From the NCBI RefSeq assembly GCF_043641665.1, contig NC_092201.1, forward strand, positions 2,165,001 through 2,229,000: DNA of 64,000 nucleotides, in the 5' to 3' direction. The DNA is from Enoplosus armatus. Taxonomy: Eukaryota; Chordata; Actinopteri; Centrarchiformes; Enoplosidae. This document shows, piece by piece, positions 46,627-58,414 of this stretch. Under the pieces are notes generated by a model that was not told the DNA's origin, did not search any database, and was given only the letters and a program-made list of their open reading frames with translations. Both the position numbers and the translations under genes were made by a program. The first letter of the stretch is position 1. Each line of letters opens with the position of its first letter.

Positions 46627-49600
46627 TCATCATAAGATCATCATATTGTTAGCATGGACAATCTACAGGGGACACGTGGTTCTCCTTGGTTTCTGAATGC
46701 ATACATGCTTTAAAAGTCTCTTTGTACTCTTTTAAGAAAAAAGACCAAAAGACTTCCAAATCAATAAGAAGCCCAGTGTGATTAGTTTCCACGGAGCAGA
46801 TCACTGGTAACCCACTTTAGATCAATGGTAAACTTGTGGAGAACTGCTTTTCTTTGATGATAAAGAAAGCAAATCAACATGCCACTGAACATTCCTCCTC
46901 CTTATTAGCCACTGGCAAACAGTTGCATGCCAACGTGAAAACAATGACTTTTTGTCTTTCATGCAAAACAAAAAAAAGACTGCCATTAAAATTCACTCAG
47001 TCACATCCCGAGGGGAGAAACAGGGATTTCTGAAAACAAAGACACTTCTCTTTCATACATGAAAGCAGATGCAGGAATAAGAAGGTGTGCCATCAAAACG
47101 AGGCGCCTGGTCGCGCTGATGCGTTTCATCACATGGTGCGCGTTTACGGCTTCTGACTCGGAGCCTGCTGCTCCTGCTGTTGCTGTTATGTATCATCAAG
47201 TCCATTGAGAAAAGGCAAATCCCATAATCCTTGGACAGAAAAGGCAATAAACAAAGTCTGAGCAGAAGGCTGGAATGAGTCAGCAGAGGTTAGGAGCTAC
47301 AGAGTGGCACAGAAAGAAATATATCTGCTCTGTATTTGTGCCTTATGCATCTTAAAGCCCTGCATGAAGCCTCAGAGGAGCAACATGGCGCAGCAGGTAG
47401 ACCTGGATCTGTTAATGCTACCTGGAACAGCTTTTTAGCACAATTTAATATCCAAAGCATGTTTTAATATAGCTAATAAAACTTTCTTGTACAAAAAAAA
47501 CCTCTTTGAAAATCCCCTTATTGGTGTTAGATTATTTCTTTATTTAGTTATGAAGGTTAGCGGCAAACCAGCAGCTAACGGTAGCTTACATGCTTTGATA
47601 GCTAAAATATGCAAAGCCAAATAACTCATGGGAGTTAGTATTAACAACAGACTGCTCAGTGTGAGTGAAGCTCACATATATACGACATGATTGGCTCAGT
47701 GGACAAATAATGCAGTGAAATGTGTCACCACATGGTGAAAAAGCCATTTAAGACATTTAATTTAGACGTTTTCAAGTCTTTAAATCAGATAGTTAATAAA
47801 CAGTTGCAGGTTAACTCCAACTTGGGTCTTATTGTGTGGTGTTTTGGCCGTTAGTTTTATCAGTTATAATAACATTGTACTCTTGAAGGTAACAGCTGAA
47901 ATCTGGGAATGCTGACCCATGAATTCTGTAAACTGATAGTTTGTGTAATAATTTTACTGTTGGCCTCAGTTTTTTTTATTCCAAATAAGCTTGATTAACC
48001 TGAGGGACTGTCTTTTATCTGCGTTTGATTCCTAAACCGTTGGAACTTGTTAGAGATGTTGCCAGATCTCAGCAATTCATGAGAATTGTCCTTTAAATTG
48101 AGGTTATTTCAAACTTGTAGATAAGACAGACACTGACGAGCTAAAGGCCGGTACAGTAAGCATCTGTCCACATCATCGTACAGCCCCTGTTATAAAGAAA
48201 GACATGTCAAATGTAAATGTAGAGAGAAGATAAAGAAAGTCCGTACAGAGGTCATTCGTCCTTTGCAGTGCTTCAGAGAAGCACGTCTGTTCTTAATTAA
48301 CTCCTTCAACGTCATACCAGAGCCATGAAGTGTCCCTCAGAGACCACAGGGGCTTTCCCTTTTCCCATGTACTGAACAGGGGCAGGACTCTGTTAGGGGA
48401 GTGGACACCCAGAGATGAAGAAACAAGGTTGGGAAACGAGCAAGAAAACTGCTGCTCACACCACAACAACAAGCTAAAGAAAGACTCAAGAGTAAACACA
48501 TGGGTGTCGACGGAGTACAACAGCTTGCAACACTGATCAATTTCACATTATTTTGGTTGACTTGGATGGAGTTCAGTGTAAAGAATATCAATCCTATGTG
48601 TTTCTTGTTGCCAACAAATCCCATGAAAAGACCAAAACCACCTAAGTGTCGGCCCATCTCTAAATAATTTAAGACTTTCGTACCCTGAAGACTAAAATCT
48701 TTAAAAACACCTCACAAATATATAGTTTAATATTTAAAAAGGGCTCAGTAATTTCCTTCAACAGCTGGAAGCTGTAATTTTTAATCAAACATCACTCAAA
48801 CAGGAGGAAATAATGCATTTGTCGGGGACTATTTTCAGCCGCGGATTAATACACATTGCTGGTAATGAAGGCTCATTGATGTGTTTTTAACAGTTTTTGG
48901 ACAATAATGGAGCTCTAAGATACAGCAGGCTTCAGATACACACACATAATACGTGTTAGTAGGATACATTCATTGTTGGTCCTGGTCTTTTTATTTCTGT
49001 TTGTTTTGAATGTGATTCTGATGGTTTCTTTGCTGCCTTGCCTCTTCTTTTCATTGGATTTGATACGAAAAATAGGTTTATCCTTTAACTGACCAAAGAT
49101 ACTCAACACTTCAGTCACATAAATGCACTCTTGCGTTGTTTTATTTCTCAAAGTAAGATTACAAAACAGTATCATTTTGCTATTCGTACCAAAACTTGCA
49201 TATTGTATCTGCACTAGTATCAAACAACACCCAGCCCTTCTCCTGGGTAAACTACAAATCCTCTGGATTGCATTGCTGACACATGAACGCCTTCGTCAGG
49301 GCGTTAACGCTAAAATACACAAATGAATTTCATGTGAAAATAATGGTGTTCACTGTCTTCTTATACTGGAAGACCTCATTGCGCTTTATCATTTACTTTA
49401 TTTAACATCAAAACAAATATTTGCATCAACCCTGAAAACCCCAAAACAGCTGAGAACAGTAAGAGGCTCAGAGAGAAGAAGAAACCACCAACACAATATG
49501 AATTATCTTAATCCTCTGTTCTGTTGGACAAAGAGAACCACAGAGAACCGTCAACACGTCCATCCTCTGACTTTATGACTTTGCACAGGAGCACATGTTA

Positions 49601-49722
49601 ACAAGGGAACGCATGTCTGAGCATTATCTGGGAGACAAAGCCGAGGCTGTGAAAAGACGTCAGGGTCTTGGGAGGGTCACGACCTTTAACTCCGGCAATG
49701 AACTGGCTGACTACTGAGGAAG
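46627..49722. other. Long stretch without genes; candidate conserved stretch 47050-47360
   Basis: 47050-47360 is free of repeats and contains a MAF/NRF2-type TGAGTCAGCA at 47276-47285. 48810-48895 is also repeat-free. Frames at 48293-48657 and 48915-49326 have no domain I recognise. Confidence 0.35.
47276..47285 (+). promoter_or_regulatory. MARE/antioxidant-response-type motif
   Basis: TGAGTCAGCA matches the half-palindromic small-MAF heterodimer site (TGASTCAGCA) exactly. A 10-bp match is expected by chance now and then; position in a repeat-free stretch makes it slightly more interesting. Confidence 0.25.
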
Positions 49723-49735
49723 AGGTCAAAGGTTA
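49723..49735 (+). promoter_or_regulatory. Nuclear-receptor DR1-like motif
   Basis: AGGTCAAAGGTTA is two AGGTCA-type half-sites separated by one base (HNF4/PPAR-RXR type). A second such site, AGGTCAAAGGTTG, is at 7169-7181. Confidence 0.3.
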
Positions 49736-49937
49736 ACTGACAGGATTGACTGAAGACCGTGTTGTAGAAGGAAAAGTGTTTGAGCCTGAAAGCTTTTTTA
49801 AAGACGTACGTTTGTTCTTTGTGTTTGTTATGTTAAACAGCTGCATCCGCCCCGAGCTGACAGTGTTTTTAATATCACAATTAGAGAGAAGAAATATATA
49901 ATTTAGCTTTATTTGGCTTCATCAGAATGACAACTTT

Positions 49938-50305
49938 AAGTTTAGTGTGTTAGCATGCTAACATTTGCTAATTAGCATTAACCAAAGTACAGCTGACTGT
50001 CATTAGCTTTGCAGGACGTATTGGACACAGTAGGAAATTCAGAGAATCACCAAAGATATTAGGATTCATCATCTGGAAACTACGACCGTCTGAACCAGTT
50101 AGAGTCTTGTGGATGTTGATGTAGTTCACTTTATAACTGGAAACTTTGATCTGCTAACGGCGCTAGACTGAAAGACGGGAATCACCAAAGTCAGTAGGCT
50201 TCATCGTCGAGGGGGGGGGGGGGGGGGGGGGCTTAATTCAGCTCATTCAGTAGTTAATACTTCAATACCAACCAACTCTGCCAACACTGGAGGTGCTAGC
50301 ATGGC
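49938..50305 (+). repeat. Dispersed repeat family C, long copy containing G21
   Basis: TTTAGTGTGTTAGCATGCTA, ATTTGCTAATTAGCATTA, AAGTACAGCTGACTGTCATT, then two successive CACCAAAG-TTAGGATTCATC blocks (near 50049 and 50183), as in other tandem family C copies. The second block runs into G21. Confidence 0.65.
50211..50231. repeat. Homopolymer G21
   Basis: 21 uninterrupted G where other family C copies have a short G run after CATCCTCTG or CATCC; an expansion of a normal family feature or a length-miscalled run. Confidence 0.93.
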
Positions 50306-51204
50306 TAAAAACAACTAAACCAGCCAAAACAACAATCTTTACTTGAACTAAAGTCATGCTGCACCAAAGTACCTACTTTACTACTTACACTCTGTACACT
50401 CAGAACTGTACTTACATGCAGAAGATAACGATTTTAACAAGCCAAATGAGACTCATTAAATTTAAAAAGGTGCCTTTTTGCTCTTTCTGTCTGTGGATGA
50501 CTCATTACTTTTCATGAAACTATAAAATCCTGGCATTAAGTATACATTAGAGAACCACAAAAACCACAGTTAAGGGTCCGGGCGTGACTGAATCTCTCTC
50601 CAGCCTCAGTCATCAGCTGGAGACACACATACACACACCTGTATGGAGGGACAAATACATATGCAGCAAAGCAATCAGAAATGCAGCCTATTTCCATAAT
50701 GAGGTTCAGAAGGTGAAACAAAGTCCTGTCCGTCTGCTCTTCATCTCTCCCGGCTTCTCTGTTGGTGGTCTTATTAAATCCTCTCCGTCTCTACGACCTC
50801 GTCTTTCCTCTAGACGTTCAGAAACTCATTAGTTTGCCAGAAGACACACAAGCAGAATATCCCAACTATTTAATCCATCTCTTGGGTTGTCGATCTGTCT
50901 CCTGAGCTTATATCTTAAAACCACATCTTGACGCAGTGCCGGACAATTTTAATATCAAATAATCAATCTTGATCCATCAGGAGGATTGAGAGAGCCGCTA
51001 ACGAGCCGGGAGTCGTCTTGGAGTTCATTATGCAATCAGGCCGGAGAGAGAAAAGCACAATAAATATTAATATCTATGAATCTCTCTTTGGTGTGCTACC
51101 TGTTATCTTGTGTGACTGCGAGTTCTTAAATCAATCTTCTTGACTGCCATCTTGAGATCTATTATTTCTTTGGTGTCGCACTAGAGTTAACATCAACGCC
51201 CATG
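50306..51204. other. Stretch without a recognised gene
   Basis: 50940-51110 is repeat-free with ATTA-type cores and could be a conserved element, without proof. The rest is ordinary. Confidence 0.4.
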
Positions 51205-51310
51205 TCTTTTTGGGGCATTTTTGGATAAAGACAGGAGAGGCGGGAGAGAGAGTCGAACCAGGCAACCAGGACCCCTTAATGCCTTAACGGTACAAGCTAC
51301 TGGGGCGCCC
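51205..51310 (-). mobile_element. tRNA-derived SINE (partial, minus strand)
   Basis: On the minus strand: GGGCGCCCCAGTAGCTTGTA (head with an A-box-like TAGC stretch), then GGTTGCCTGGTTCGACTCTC, whose GGTTCGACTC is a good polymerase III B box, then CTCTCCCGCCTCTCCTGTCT and an ATGCCCCAAAAA tail. Head, B box and tail are in the order and spacing I know from teleost tRNA-derived SINEs. The A box is poor, so this copy is probably inactive. Confidence 0.6.
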
Positions 51311-51552
51311 GATGAATCCCAGTTTGACCAGACTAAACTTAATTAGCTGAAATGGGCAGCGCTGGTTCTTCATCAACTTAGCTGTTAACCACCTCTCGAA
51401 AACAAGGTCAGAGCCTTTGATAAAAAGGCATTTTTTTGCTGCAAAATACTCTGTATGTATGTAGTATGGAGGGTTGATGTGGACGTTTGAGGGATACAGT
51501 AGTAAGGTCTCAATTCTCACTCATCTGTTCCTGAATCTCAAGTTCCTGACGA
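51311..51552. other. Flank of the SINE
   Basis: Nothing recognised. Confidence 0.4.
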
Positions 51553-51664
51553 TCATTTTCAATATTCATTATTTTCTCTATCAGTCGTTTTGTCTGTATT
51601 TGTCTGGAGCCTGCAAATATTTGGCTTTCTTGTTCGATTATTCGACCAATCGTTGCAGCTCTAC
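51553..51664 (+). repeat. Dispersed repeat family B, 3' fragment
   Basis: GATCATTTTCAATATTCATT, TTCTCTATCAGTCGTTTTGT and GATTATTCGACCAATCGTTG ending CAGCTCTAC correspond to the ends of family B with the middle missing. Confidence 0.5.
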
Positions 51665-53588
51665 TCTGATCACCTAAAGGATAAGATTTATTTAAATGGC
51701 CCCCAGATGTTTAGACATCTGACAACCAGGCAAAGAGTCCTTTTTTTGGAATAATTAATGATAGTATGGACTATAAAAAGTGAAAAATGCCCTTATATCA
51801 TTAGAATTACCCAGAGCCCATGACTTTTTTTTGAGTACTAAAAAAGCCACTGAAACACTATTTTAAACAATAAGTGACTTAATATTACCCAAGTGAAACA
51901 TTACAAGATGAATCCCCAACCGTCTACGACCTGTTCTAAAGGTAAGACTTCTTTCAGATGCTCTCCAAGAACTCGGTAAAACACTTGGATTGACTCTTCG
52001 TCTCGCCGCAGGTGTCCGTTTCCTGGGAATTTTCTCAAGGTTTCAGTTACTCAAACTTTTTATGTTCTCTGCTCGACGATGTTCACTTCTACAGTGGAAA
52101 TCTGAACTTCCTCCTGTCGAGACTCAGCGGATCAAATATATTCTGGGATTCAAATCTTTCTACAAAATACGGGACCCTTTTGCTTCCTACTCGGTTAACT
52201 TAGACCAAGTATTGGACGGAAACATCTCTGTGTTTACATTTATTAAGTATCTTATTTATAATTTATCTCTGGGAAAGTCTGGGAAAAGATAATTATAGTA
52301 TCTGAATGAGCATGTAAGCGTGTCTATTGTTATGCACCCTCCCTAATGTTTTGCTTGCTTGATTGTTTGTTCATTAAAATGTATGTTTCTATGTATAAAT
52401 CACATATTTGTTTGTATTATTACAATACTGAATGCTTGTAAGTATGTATACATGTTTTTTATTATTATCTTTTATCTTTTATATGTTTCCAACATATTGA
52501 TCTGTCATGTGATTGATAAATATCACCAGGTATACAAAACTTCAAAATCTCATGGTCCAAAACTGTAAGAGAAATATCTACATATACCACAAATACAGAG
52601 TACAACATTACAATCAATCGAGGAAAAAAAAGGTTAACTATCGAAGTAAGAACTTGTTTATGGTTTAACAAACACATGAGCGGTCTTGCAGTTCAGCCCG
52701 CCTTGATCCCTTTCACTCGGTTTGGGCTGAGTCAGAAATACTGAGGGATTCTGCTCAGGCTTTACTCAAACTCTCCGAGTCGAGCTCTGCTTTGTAGAAA
52801 ATGTTAATTTTACGACTGAGCGGTTTACAGACAGCGAGACAGGGACACATCATATTTCATTAATGCCTGTCACCTATATTACAAGGGGGCAATAACAGAG
52901 ATTTCTACTGGCCCACATCGCAGAAACATGACCACAATATATCTGCTGAGGTTGATAGGGCTGTTGATCAATACCGGTGGCTCGGCCTCAGTGATAAGAC
53001 TTCTGGCTTTCAACACTCCCATTTCAAGTTGTTCTCCGTTTGGGAAGAAAAACCCACCGTGCTTTCCAAAAGTCATAAATTATTTGGCACCTTTAGTCAC
53101 AGAAGAGCTGGACTGTGCACATCCAGCTTGGTTTTAGGGCAGGCAGTGGATAAAAGCTGCGTGCACTGCAGGAGGACAAATATATCCAGGATATTAGTGA
53201 AAGCGATGCAGTGCGGCTGCAGAGCGCAATCTTACTTCTGTGAACTCAAAAGTACTGTTGGTTTTCTATCACACCCACTGCTGCATTAGGTTTTGTGTGA
53301 GGAGTATATTTACTCACAGATGAGTGAAAAGATCTCTTCCATACGGCGCGAGGAAAATGAAAACTGACTGTGGTTCAAATGTCACCACACCGGCTCTCTT
53401 CAGGTTGTGCTTTTATCTCCACGTGAGATACGAGTAAACTCATTTCACATTCAGCTTCTTCAGCTTCTTTCTTATCTCACGTAGAAAAAAAAAAGTTCTT
53501 CTTATTCGCTATTAAAGCAGCATTGACAGCAGAACAAGCTGTTAGCGCTACATTATAAAGTTTATACTGCAAATTAAGAGTAGAGAGG
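51665..53588. other. Stretch without a recognised gene
   Basis: The overlapping frames at 51990-52292 lack known domains. 52830-53000 (TTTCATTAATGCCTGTCACC and following) is repeat-free and is a candidate conserved element only by composition. Confidence 0.35.
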
Positions 53589-53745
53589 CAGCAATTAGTT
53601 GATTAATCAGATTGACAGACAAAGACATTGCTGCTTTTCTTGACCCAACGTTATAATAAACAGAATATTTTGACCTCTGGACTGTTGGTCGGACAAAACA
53701 AGACATTTGAAGACGTCACTTTGGAGTCTGTGACCAAACAATGAA
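53589..53745 (-). repeat. Dispersed repeat family B, minus-strand copy
   Basis: GCAGCAATTAGTTGATTAAT, AACAGAATATTTTGACCTCT, GACAAAACAAGACATTTGAA, GACGTCACTTTGGAGTCTG and CCAAACAATGAATCG are the family motifs in reverse-complement order. Confidence 0.65.
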
Positions 53746-54980
53746 TCGTTGAACTGAGAAAATAACTGGAAGCATTCGTTTAAAGTCGTGTCTTCTTTTA
53801 AATCTGTTTTTGGTGTCCACCAGCTCTCTTTAGCTGCTGAACGTTGGATGAAAACAGCAGCCTTTAGCTGAAAAATTGAGTAAAGCTGCAGGCTGCAAAA
53901 CCAAAACAACACAAATGGACGCCATGTGACGTGTCGTGATAGATAAGTCACATAGTGCACGTCCAAAGTCTCTATCAAGGTCTTTGAGAAAACTATGGTC
54001 TCTCAGATCAATATCACCTTCTGCTGATTACAAAGCAGGATGATTTGCACTCACTTCAACTTCATCTAAATTACTCTCTCGGCAGAAAGACATAACAGAC
54101 AGGAGAAATTTACATGAAAATTCACTCATATTTGAAATTAAATTAAGAATACATTCAGTAGACCTGATGTGAAGTGGGAGTTGAACTTCTACAGTGGTTC
54201 ATTGGATTTAGCTGCCATCTGAGGAGTAATATCGCCCCAAGATCAGAGGCTTAGAATGAAAACCAGCAGAGCTCCGAGCCTTGAGGACTGCAATCAAAGA
54301 ACCCCTCCAATAAAGTACTGAATCCAGGTTGTGCGTGAATTACTCCATTCATGATTTAATATTCCTGTCCACTTGAGTTCAGAGGTTTTGTGAGTCATCT
54401 CAAAAAGTCTGATGCTGCCAAAGTTAATTGAAACATGTGCATTACATTTCTTTGGGTTTCCTGAAGCTGCAAAAGGATAAAACCACATCTTAGTGTCCTT
54501 AAAAAGTTAGTGAGAGACAACTGTTTGAAATGAAAGTTTATTACCCAGAAATCCTGTGTGGAGATGTCAGCTACAGAACTACAGTCCAGCTTCTTTTACT
54601 CAACAGCCACCATATCAACATCAGACTTCACCGAGAGAGAAAGAGTGAATCAAGCTAACAAGGAAATGATCCTCCTCTGTTGTAATTTAGTTGTGTAGCT
54701 TTCAATCGAACCACTGCTCTGTTGAGACCTCTAACTCGGCAGTTTCAAAACAATTAGACCAGAAAAAGAGCACAGAGACAGTACACAGACAGATGCACCG
54801 TAGCTAAAGAACCGTAATAACAATTATGCTAACTATTCATCCATCGCTCCGCCGTTTACTGCTGAATGCTCTGGAGGTTCGTGGGACTAATTCAATGAAT
54901 CATCTGTGACTGGAGGTGTCCAATTTTTAATCTCATGCCTGCAGCCCTTTTCTTAAGCATCAAAGATAGGTCTGGATTCA
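53746..54980. other. Stretch with nothing recognised
   Basis: Ordinary intergenic sequence. Confidence 0.5.
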
Positions 54981-55008
54981 ACACACACACACACACACAC
55001 ACACACAC
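54981..55008. repeat. (AC)14 microsatellite
   Basis: 28 bp of perfect AC; the only CA/TG array between 43.7 and 61.0 kb. Confidence 0.97.
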
Positions 55009-55679
55009 TGATTTACTCCACAGAGATTCTTTTACAAAGCTTGTCAGTGTTTTGTGAAAAATAAAACAGCAAACGATTGTCAACACAACTTCTTCTCGTG
55101 TGTTCTCCCGTCACGCCGACGTCCTACTAGCAGTCAGACCACGTCTTTCCCTCCAAAATAAAAAATAAAAAAAACACAAAAAAAACAGCTGACATCTTGT
55201 TTTGGAGCCGGATGTGTCGGTGATAAGGACCAGTAGTGTGGTCTGCATTCAGAGCTGCCTGCTGGCATCAATCACCGTCAAGACGCTTCAAACCCACTTA
55301 AGCGCCTGCTCTCATGGGTTCTAGAGATCACAAGCTGCAAGTCGTCTAAGAACAGGATGTGCCCGATAAAGAGCTTTACTGCCTGCTTTAGTTTCCCAAA
55401 ACATCACAGACTCGTGCTCCTCAAGATATGATGAGAGTGTTATGAAAGCTGATACGTCTAAATAATGATGTCTCGTAGCAATTACAAGTATTCAGAGTTT
55501 CCTGCAGACCTCCACTCTTGGCAGGACACGCAGAAAGTAATTAACAACAACTTGCTGATCCAGTTTTAATGTTAAACACTTTCCGTATATTAACATAAAA
55601 TGCAATTTTCATTAAACCTCAAAATATCAGAGTCCGGGTACACAAGCATTTCCACTTCATGCTACTTCACTAAATGTTG
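55009..55679. other. Stretch with nothing gene-like
   Basis: A-rich at 55155-55187; otherwise ordinary. Confidence 0.5.
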
Positions 55680-56028
55680 TACTGTTTCGCAGCCTAGTTG
55701 GCTTGTGATTTCTTACAAAGAGTCTGATTTGGGCTCCTTGCCATGTTTCAGAAGTCGGAGTTGTTAGAAGTTTCACCAAAGAGACATTTAGCCTCTAAAT
55801 CTCTGAAGTGGTTCAATTTTAATAACAGTTTGAGGCCTGAAGAGGTAAAACTCTCTAATATTTCACAAAAATAGCAAAGATTAGATATAAATCCATAAAA
55901 ATGAATATAGATTTGTGTAGCAGAACTTAGTTTTTTCTTCTTTCCTCTACCATTAAACATCCCATGACCCATCACATTTATCTTGTGACCTTTTGGATGG
56001 GCCCCAATCCTTATGTTGGGAACCACTG
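55680..56028 (-). mobile_element. hAT-type MITE with decayed ends
   Basis: The right end, read on the minus strand, is CAGTGGTTCCCAACATAAGG, a hAT-type terminus, followed by GGGGCCCATCC, AAGGTCACAAGATAAATGTG and GGGTCATGGGATGTTTAATG. I recall this order from a common fish hAT MITE. The left end TACTGTTTCGCAGCCT (55680) matches CAGTGGTTCCCAACCT at 11 of 16 positions. Length is about 350 bp. No target-site duplication is seen. The minus-strand frame at 55748-56026 is internal to it and is not a gene. Confidence 0.6.
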
Positions 56029-56035
56029 GACTGAT

Positions 56036-56562
56036 CTAGCTAACAGTATATAAAGTATTTACACCTAGCTAACTGCATATAAAGTAGCTGAAACTAGCTA
56101 ACTGTTGAAACTTGCTAACTGTGTATAAAGTAGCTGAAACTAGCTAACTGTATATAAAGTAGCTGAAATTAGCTAACTGTTGAAACTAACTAACTGTAGA
56201 TAAAGTAGCTGAAACTAGCTAACTGTTGAAACTAGCTAACTGTATATAAAGTAGCTGAAACTAGCTAACTGTTGAAACTAGCTAACTGTATATAAAGCAG
56301 CTGAAACTAGCTAACTGTTGAAACTAGCTAACTGTTGAAACTAGCTAACTGTATATAAAGTAGTTGAAACTAGCCAACTGTATATAAAGTAGCTGAAACT
56401 AGCTAACTGTTGAAACTAGCTAACTGTATATAAAGTAGCTGAAACTAGCTAACTGTTGAAACTAGCTAACTGTATATAAAGTACTTAAACTAGCTAACTG
56501 TATATAAAGTACTTAAACTAGCTAACTGTATATAAAGTAGTTGAAACAAGCTAAGTGTAAAA
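56036..56562. repeat. Two-length minisatellite (29-bp and 17-bp units), 22 units
   Basis: The long unit starts CTAGCTAACTGTATATAAAG and ends TAGCTGAAA (29 bp; two copies of 28). The short unit, CTAGCTAACTGTTGAAA (17 bp), equals the long one minus an internal 12 bp. I count 13 long, 8 short and one degenerate final unit. Order: LLSLLSLSLSLSSLLSLSLLL plus the degenerate unit. Each long unit carries a TATATAAAG-type box. It starts 7 bp after the hAT-type terminus at 56028 and ends in CTAGCTCCCCCTCGAGCAGC, which I recall as the continuation of the same dispersed repeat. Confidence 0.95.
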
Positions 56563-57736
56563 CTAGCTCCCCCTCGAGCAGCTACAACTTTAAAATGCTA
56601 ACCCAAATGCGAATATTAACCCAACCCTAATATTCTCTGACAGGAGCAGGAGTCAACCAAACAAGCTTGTTTAGAATCCAGAGAAACAAAAGCACAGCTG
56701 GGGGGGTTTTCCATCCTAACTCAAATTTGTAAAAACCTCAAATAAATGTGCAAAAAGCAGATTGTTGCAGTCAAAGGCATCCCTGCTCTCAGTTATATCA
56801 CTTTAACCAGCTACCAGGAATTGAATAAGGATGCATGGAAACACATCAATCTGGAAATGAACTACCAGTGCAGTGGCAACAAGAGAAAATAACTGTCCAA
56901 TCAGATCTGAGGATGTTAATTGCATACTTAACGCTAAACACTCCCGCAAGCTTCAGGCTAATGAGAGGCAGGAGGATGTGTGCTAGTGTGAGTCCATATG
57001 TGTGAACAGGCCCTGCTGCTACTGGGAGCCTTTTACATTTATCTTCCCTCCCAGCTTACTGTGTCCACTGCTGCACGCTGGATGGATGTAGAAGAAATCG
57101 CTGTGGAAATCACACCAACGGAGACGACACAGAACATTAAGAAGCTGCCAGGCTGCAGGCTGCATCTCAACCCATCATTCGTCTTTCACTCATATTTACT
57201 CAGTTTCACGACCTTAGGCCGACTCCTGGGAGCTCAGGCGTTCAGATCGACTTACATTCCCTGACGTTGAACATTATTTCTCATATCTCTTCTCTCGCCC
57301 TTTCCCTTTGCTTTTGTGATCATTTTTCTCCATTAATCCAGCTCCGTTTTAATATCTTTCGATCTGTTGAACGTCCCATTTCCTCCTCCTCCATTTTCTG
57401 CCTTCCCTCGTTCCGACACTCGTCTGTTTGTATGAAGATGACTCCACGTTTCCGTTCACATGCTCGCTGACCCTCGACTAAAACCCCTATCCTCAGATGT
57501 GCGTGTGCTTCTTGCATATGTCTGTCCGTGTATGTGTGCGTGGACGAGCTTAAATTAGTCCTACAAAATGCGAGTGGACGGACACACACCATTGAGCATG
57601 AGACACAGGAGAGAAAGTACACACACTCTGAGTGCAACCTAATCTCTCCTGACTCTCGGAGGCTTCTGGTTTATTCAGTGAGCTATGAGCTGCTGTATGA
57701 TGGCACTCAACTGGACTGAGGCCAAGATGGAGAAAC
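56563..57736. other. Stretch without a recognised gene
   Basis: The frames at 56998-57264 and 57320-57637 show no domain. Nothing else is seen. Confidence 0.45.
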
Positions 57737-57752
57737 TATATATATATATATA
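57737..57752. repeat. (TA)8 microsatellite
   Basis: 16 bp of perfect TA alternation. Confidence 0.85.
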
Positions 57753-57989
57753 AGACTGCAAAGAAAATAGGCTGGAATATTGCTTATTATCCAGTCCGGT
57801 CTTGTTTCACCCTAACCCATCATCATGTTCACCAAACCCACCTGAACTCACCTCCAAACTCCAACAGGCAACTGATGAGTGACAAAAAGGCAGGAAAACC
57901 AGCCTACACCCCCACAGCACCTACTTCTTTATTGCAATTAGTTGCAGCTCATCAATCACACAAGGCAAACCCAACCGGTCACACTCTGT

Positions 57990-58414
57990 CTTTCTATCAT
58001 TGGGACATGACGGCTCCCTAAAAGTGAAGCCAAAACGTCTCCATCGCCCCCTGGTGGCTGGCTCCAGTGTAGGTCATAAGCCCCGCCCCCTCCATGTTAG
58101 TGGATGGTACAGAAATCAAAGTACACCTCCAATAACTTTTTCCCAAAGATGGTTTCTGTCATTTCAGGCAGATCTCATCCTATATTTGTTTTTTTCTGAT
58201 CAGTTTGGTTTTAATTAATTTAATATTTGACTCTAAAAGAACGGCGTGAAATGTCTTGATTGACAGCTGAGATTGACTGTGGTGTGCTCGCCATCAGGTC
58301 GGGCGAGTGTGTAGGGGCGGGACCTCGATACCGCGGCTCCACCCCCCGATCACCACAGCGCCGACTCTGGCTCCAAATGATGTCACCAGCACAAGATGGC
58401 AGCGGCCGTATGTG
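57990..58414 (+). repeat. Dispersed percomorph-type repeat leading into the 37-bp array
   Basis: GGGACATGACGGCTCCCTAA, AGTGAAGCCAAAACGTCTCC, CGCCCCCTGGTGGCTGGCTC, GGTCATAAGCCCCGCCCCCT, GATTGACAGCTGAGATTGAC and ACAAGATGGCAGCGGCCGTA occur in the order I recall for a repeat that normally ends CATCTTTATATACAGTCTATG. Here that end is expanded into the array that follows. Confidence 0.6.
58044..58058 (-). promoter_or_regulatory. CTCF-like motif
   Basis: The minus strand reads GCCACCAGGGGGCGA; core match 13 of 14. Inside the repeat at 57990-58414. Confidence 0.45.

Noticed and set aside
51990..52292. 100-residue hydrophobic frame
   Set aside because: No signal peptide, domain or splice context; AT-rich sequence commonly yields such frames.
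56036..56562. CRISPR array
   Set aside because: Units are contiguous with no unique spacers, and the genome is eukaryotic; this is a minisatellite.
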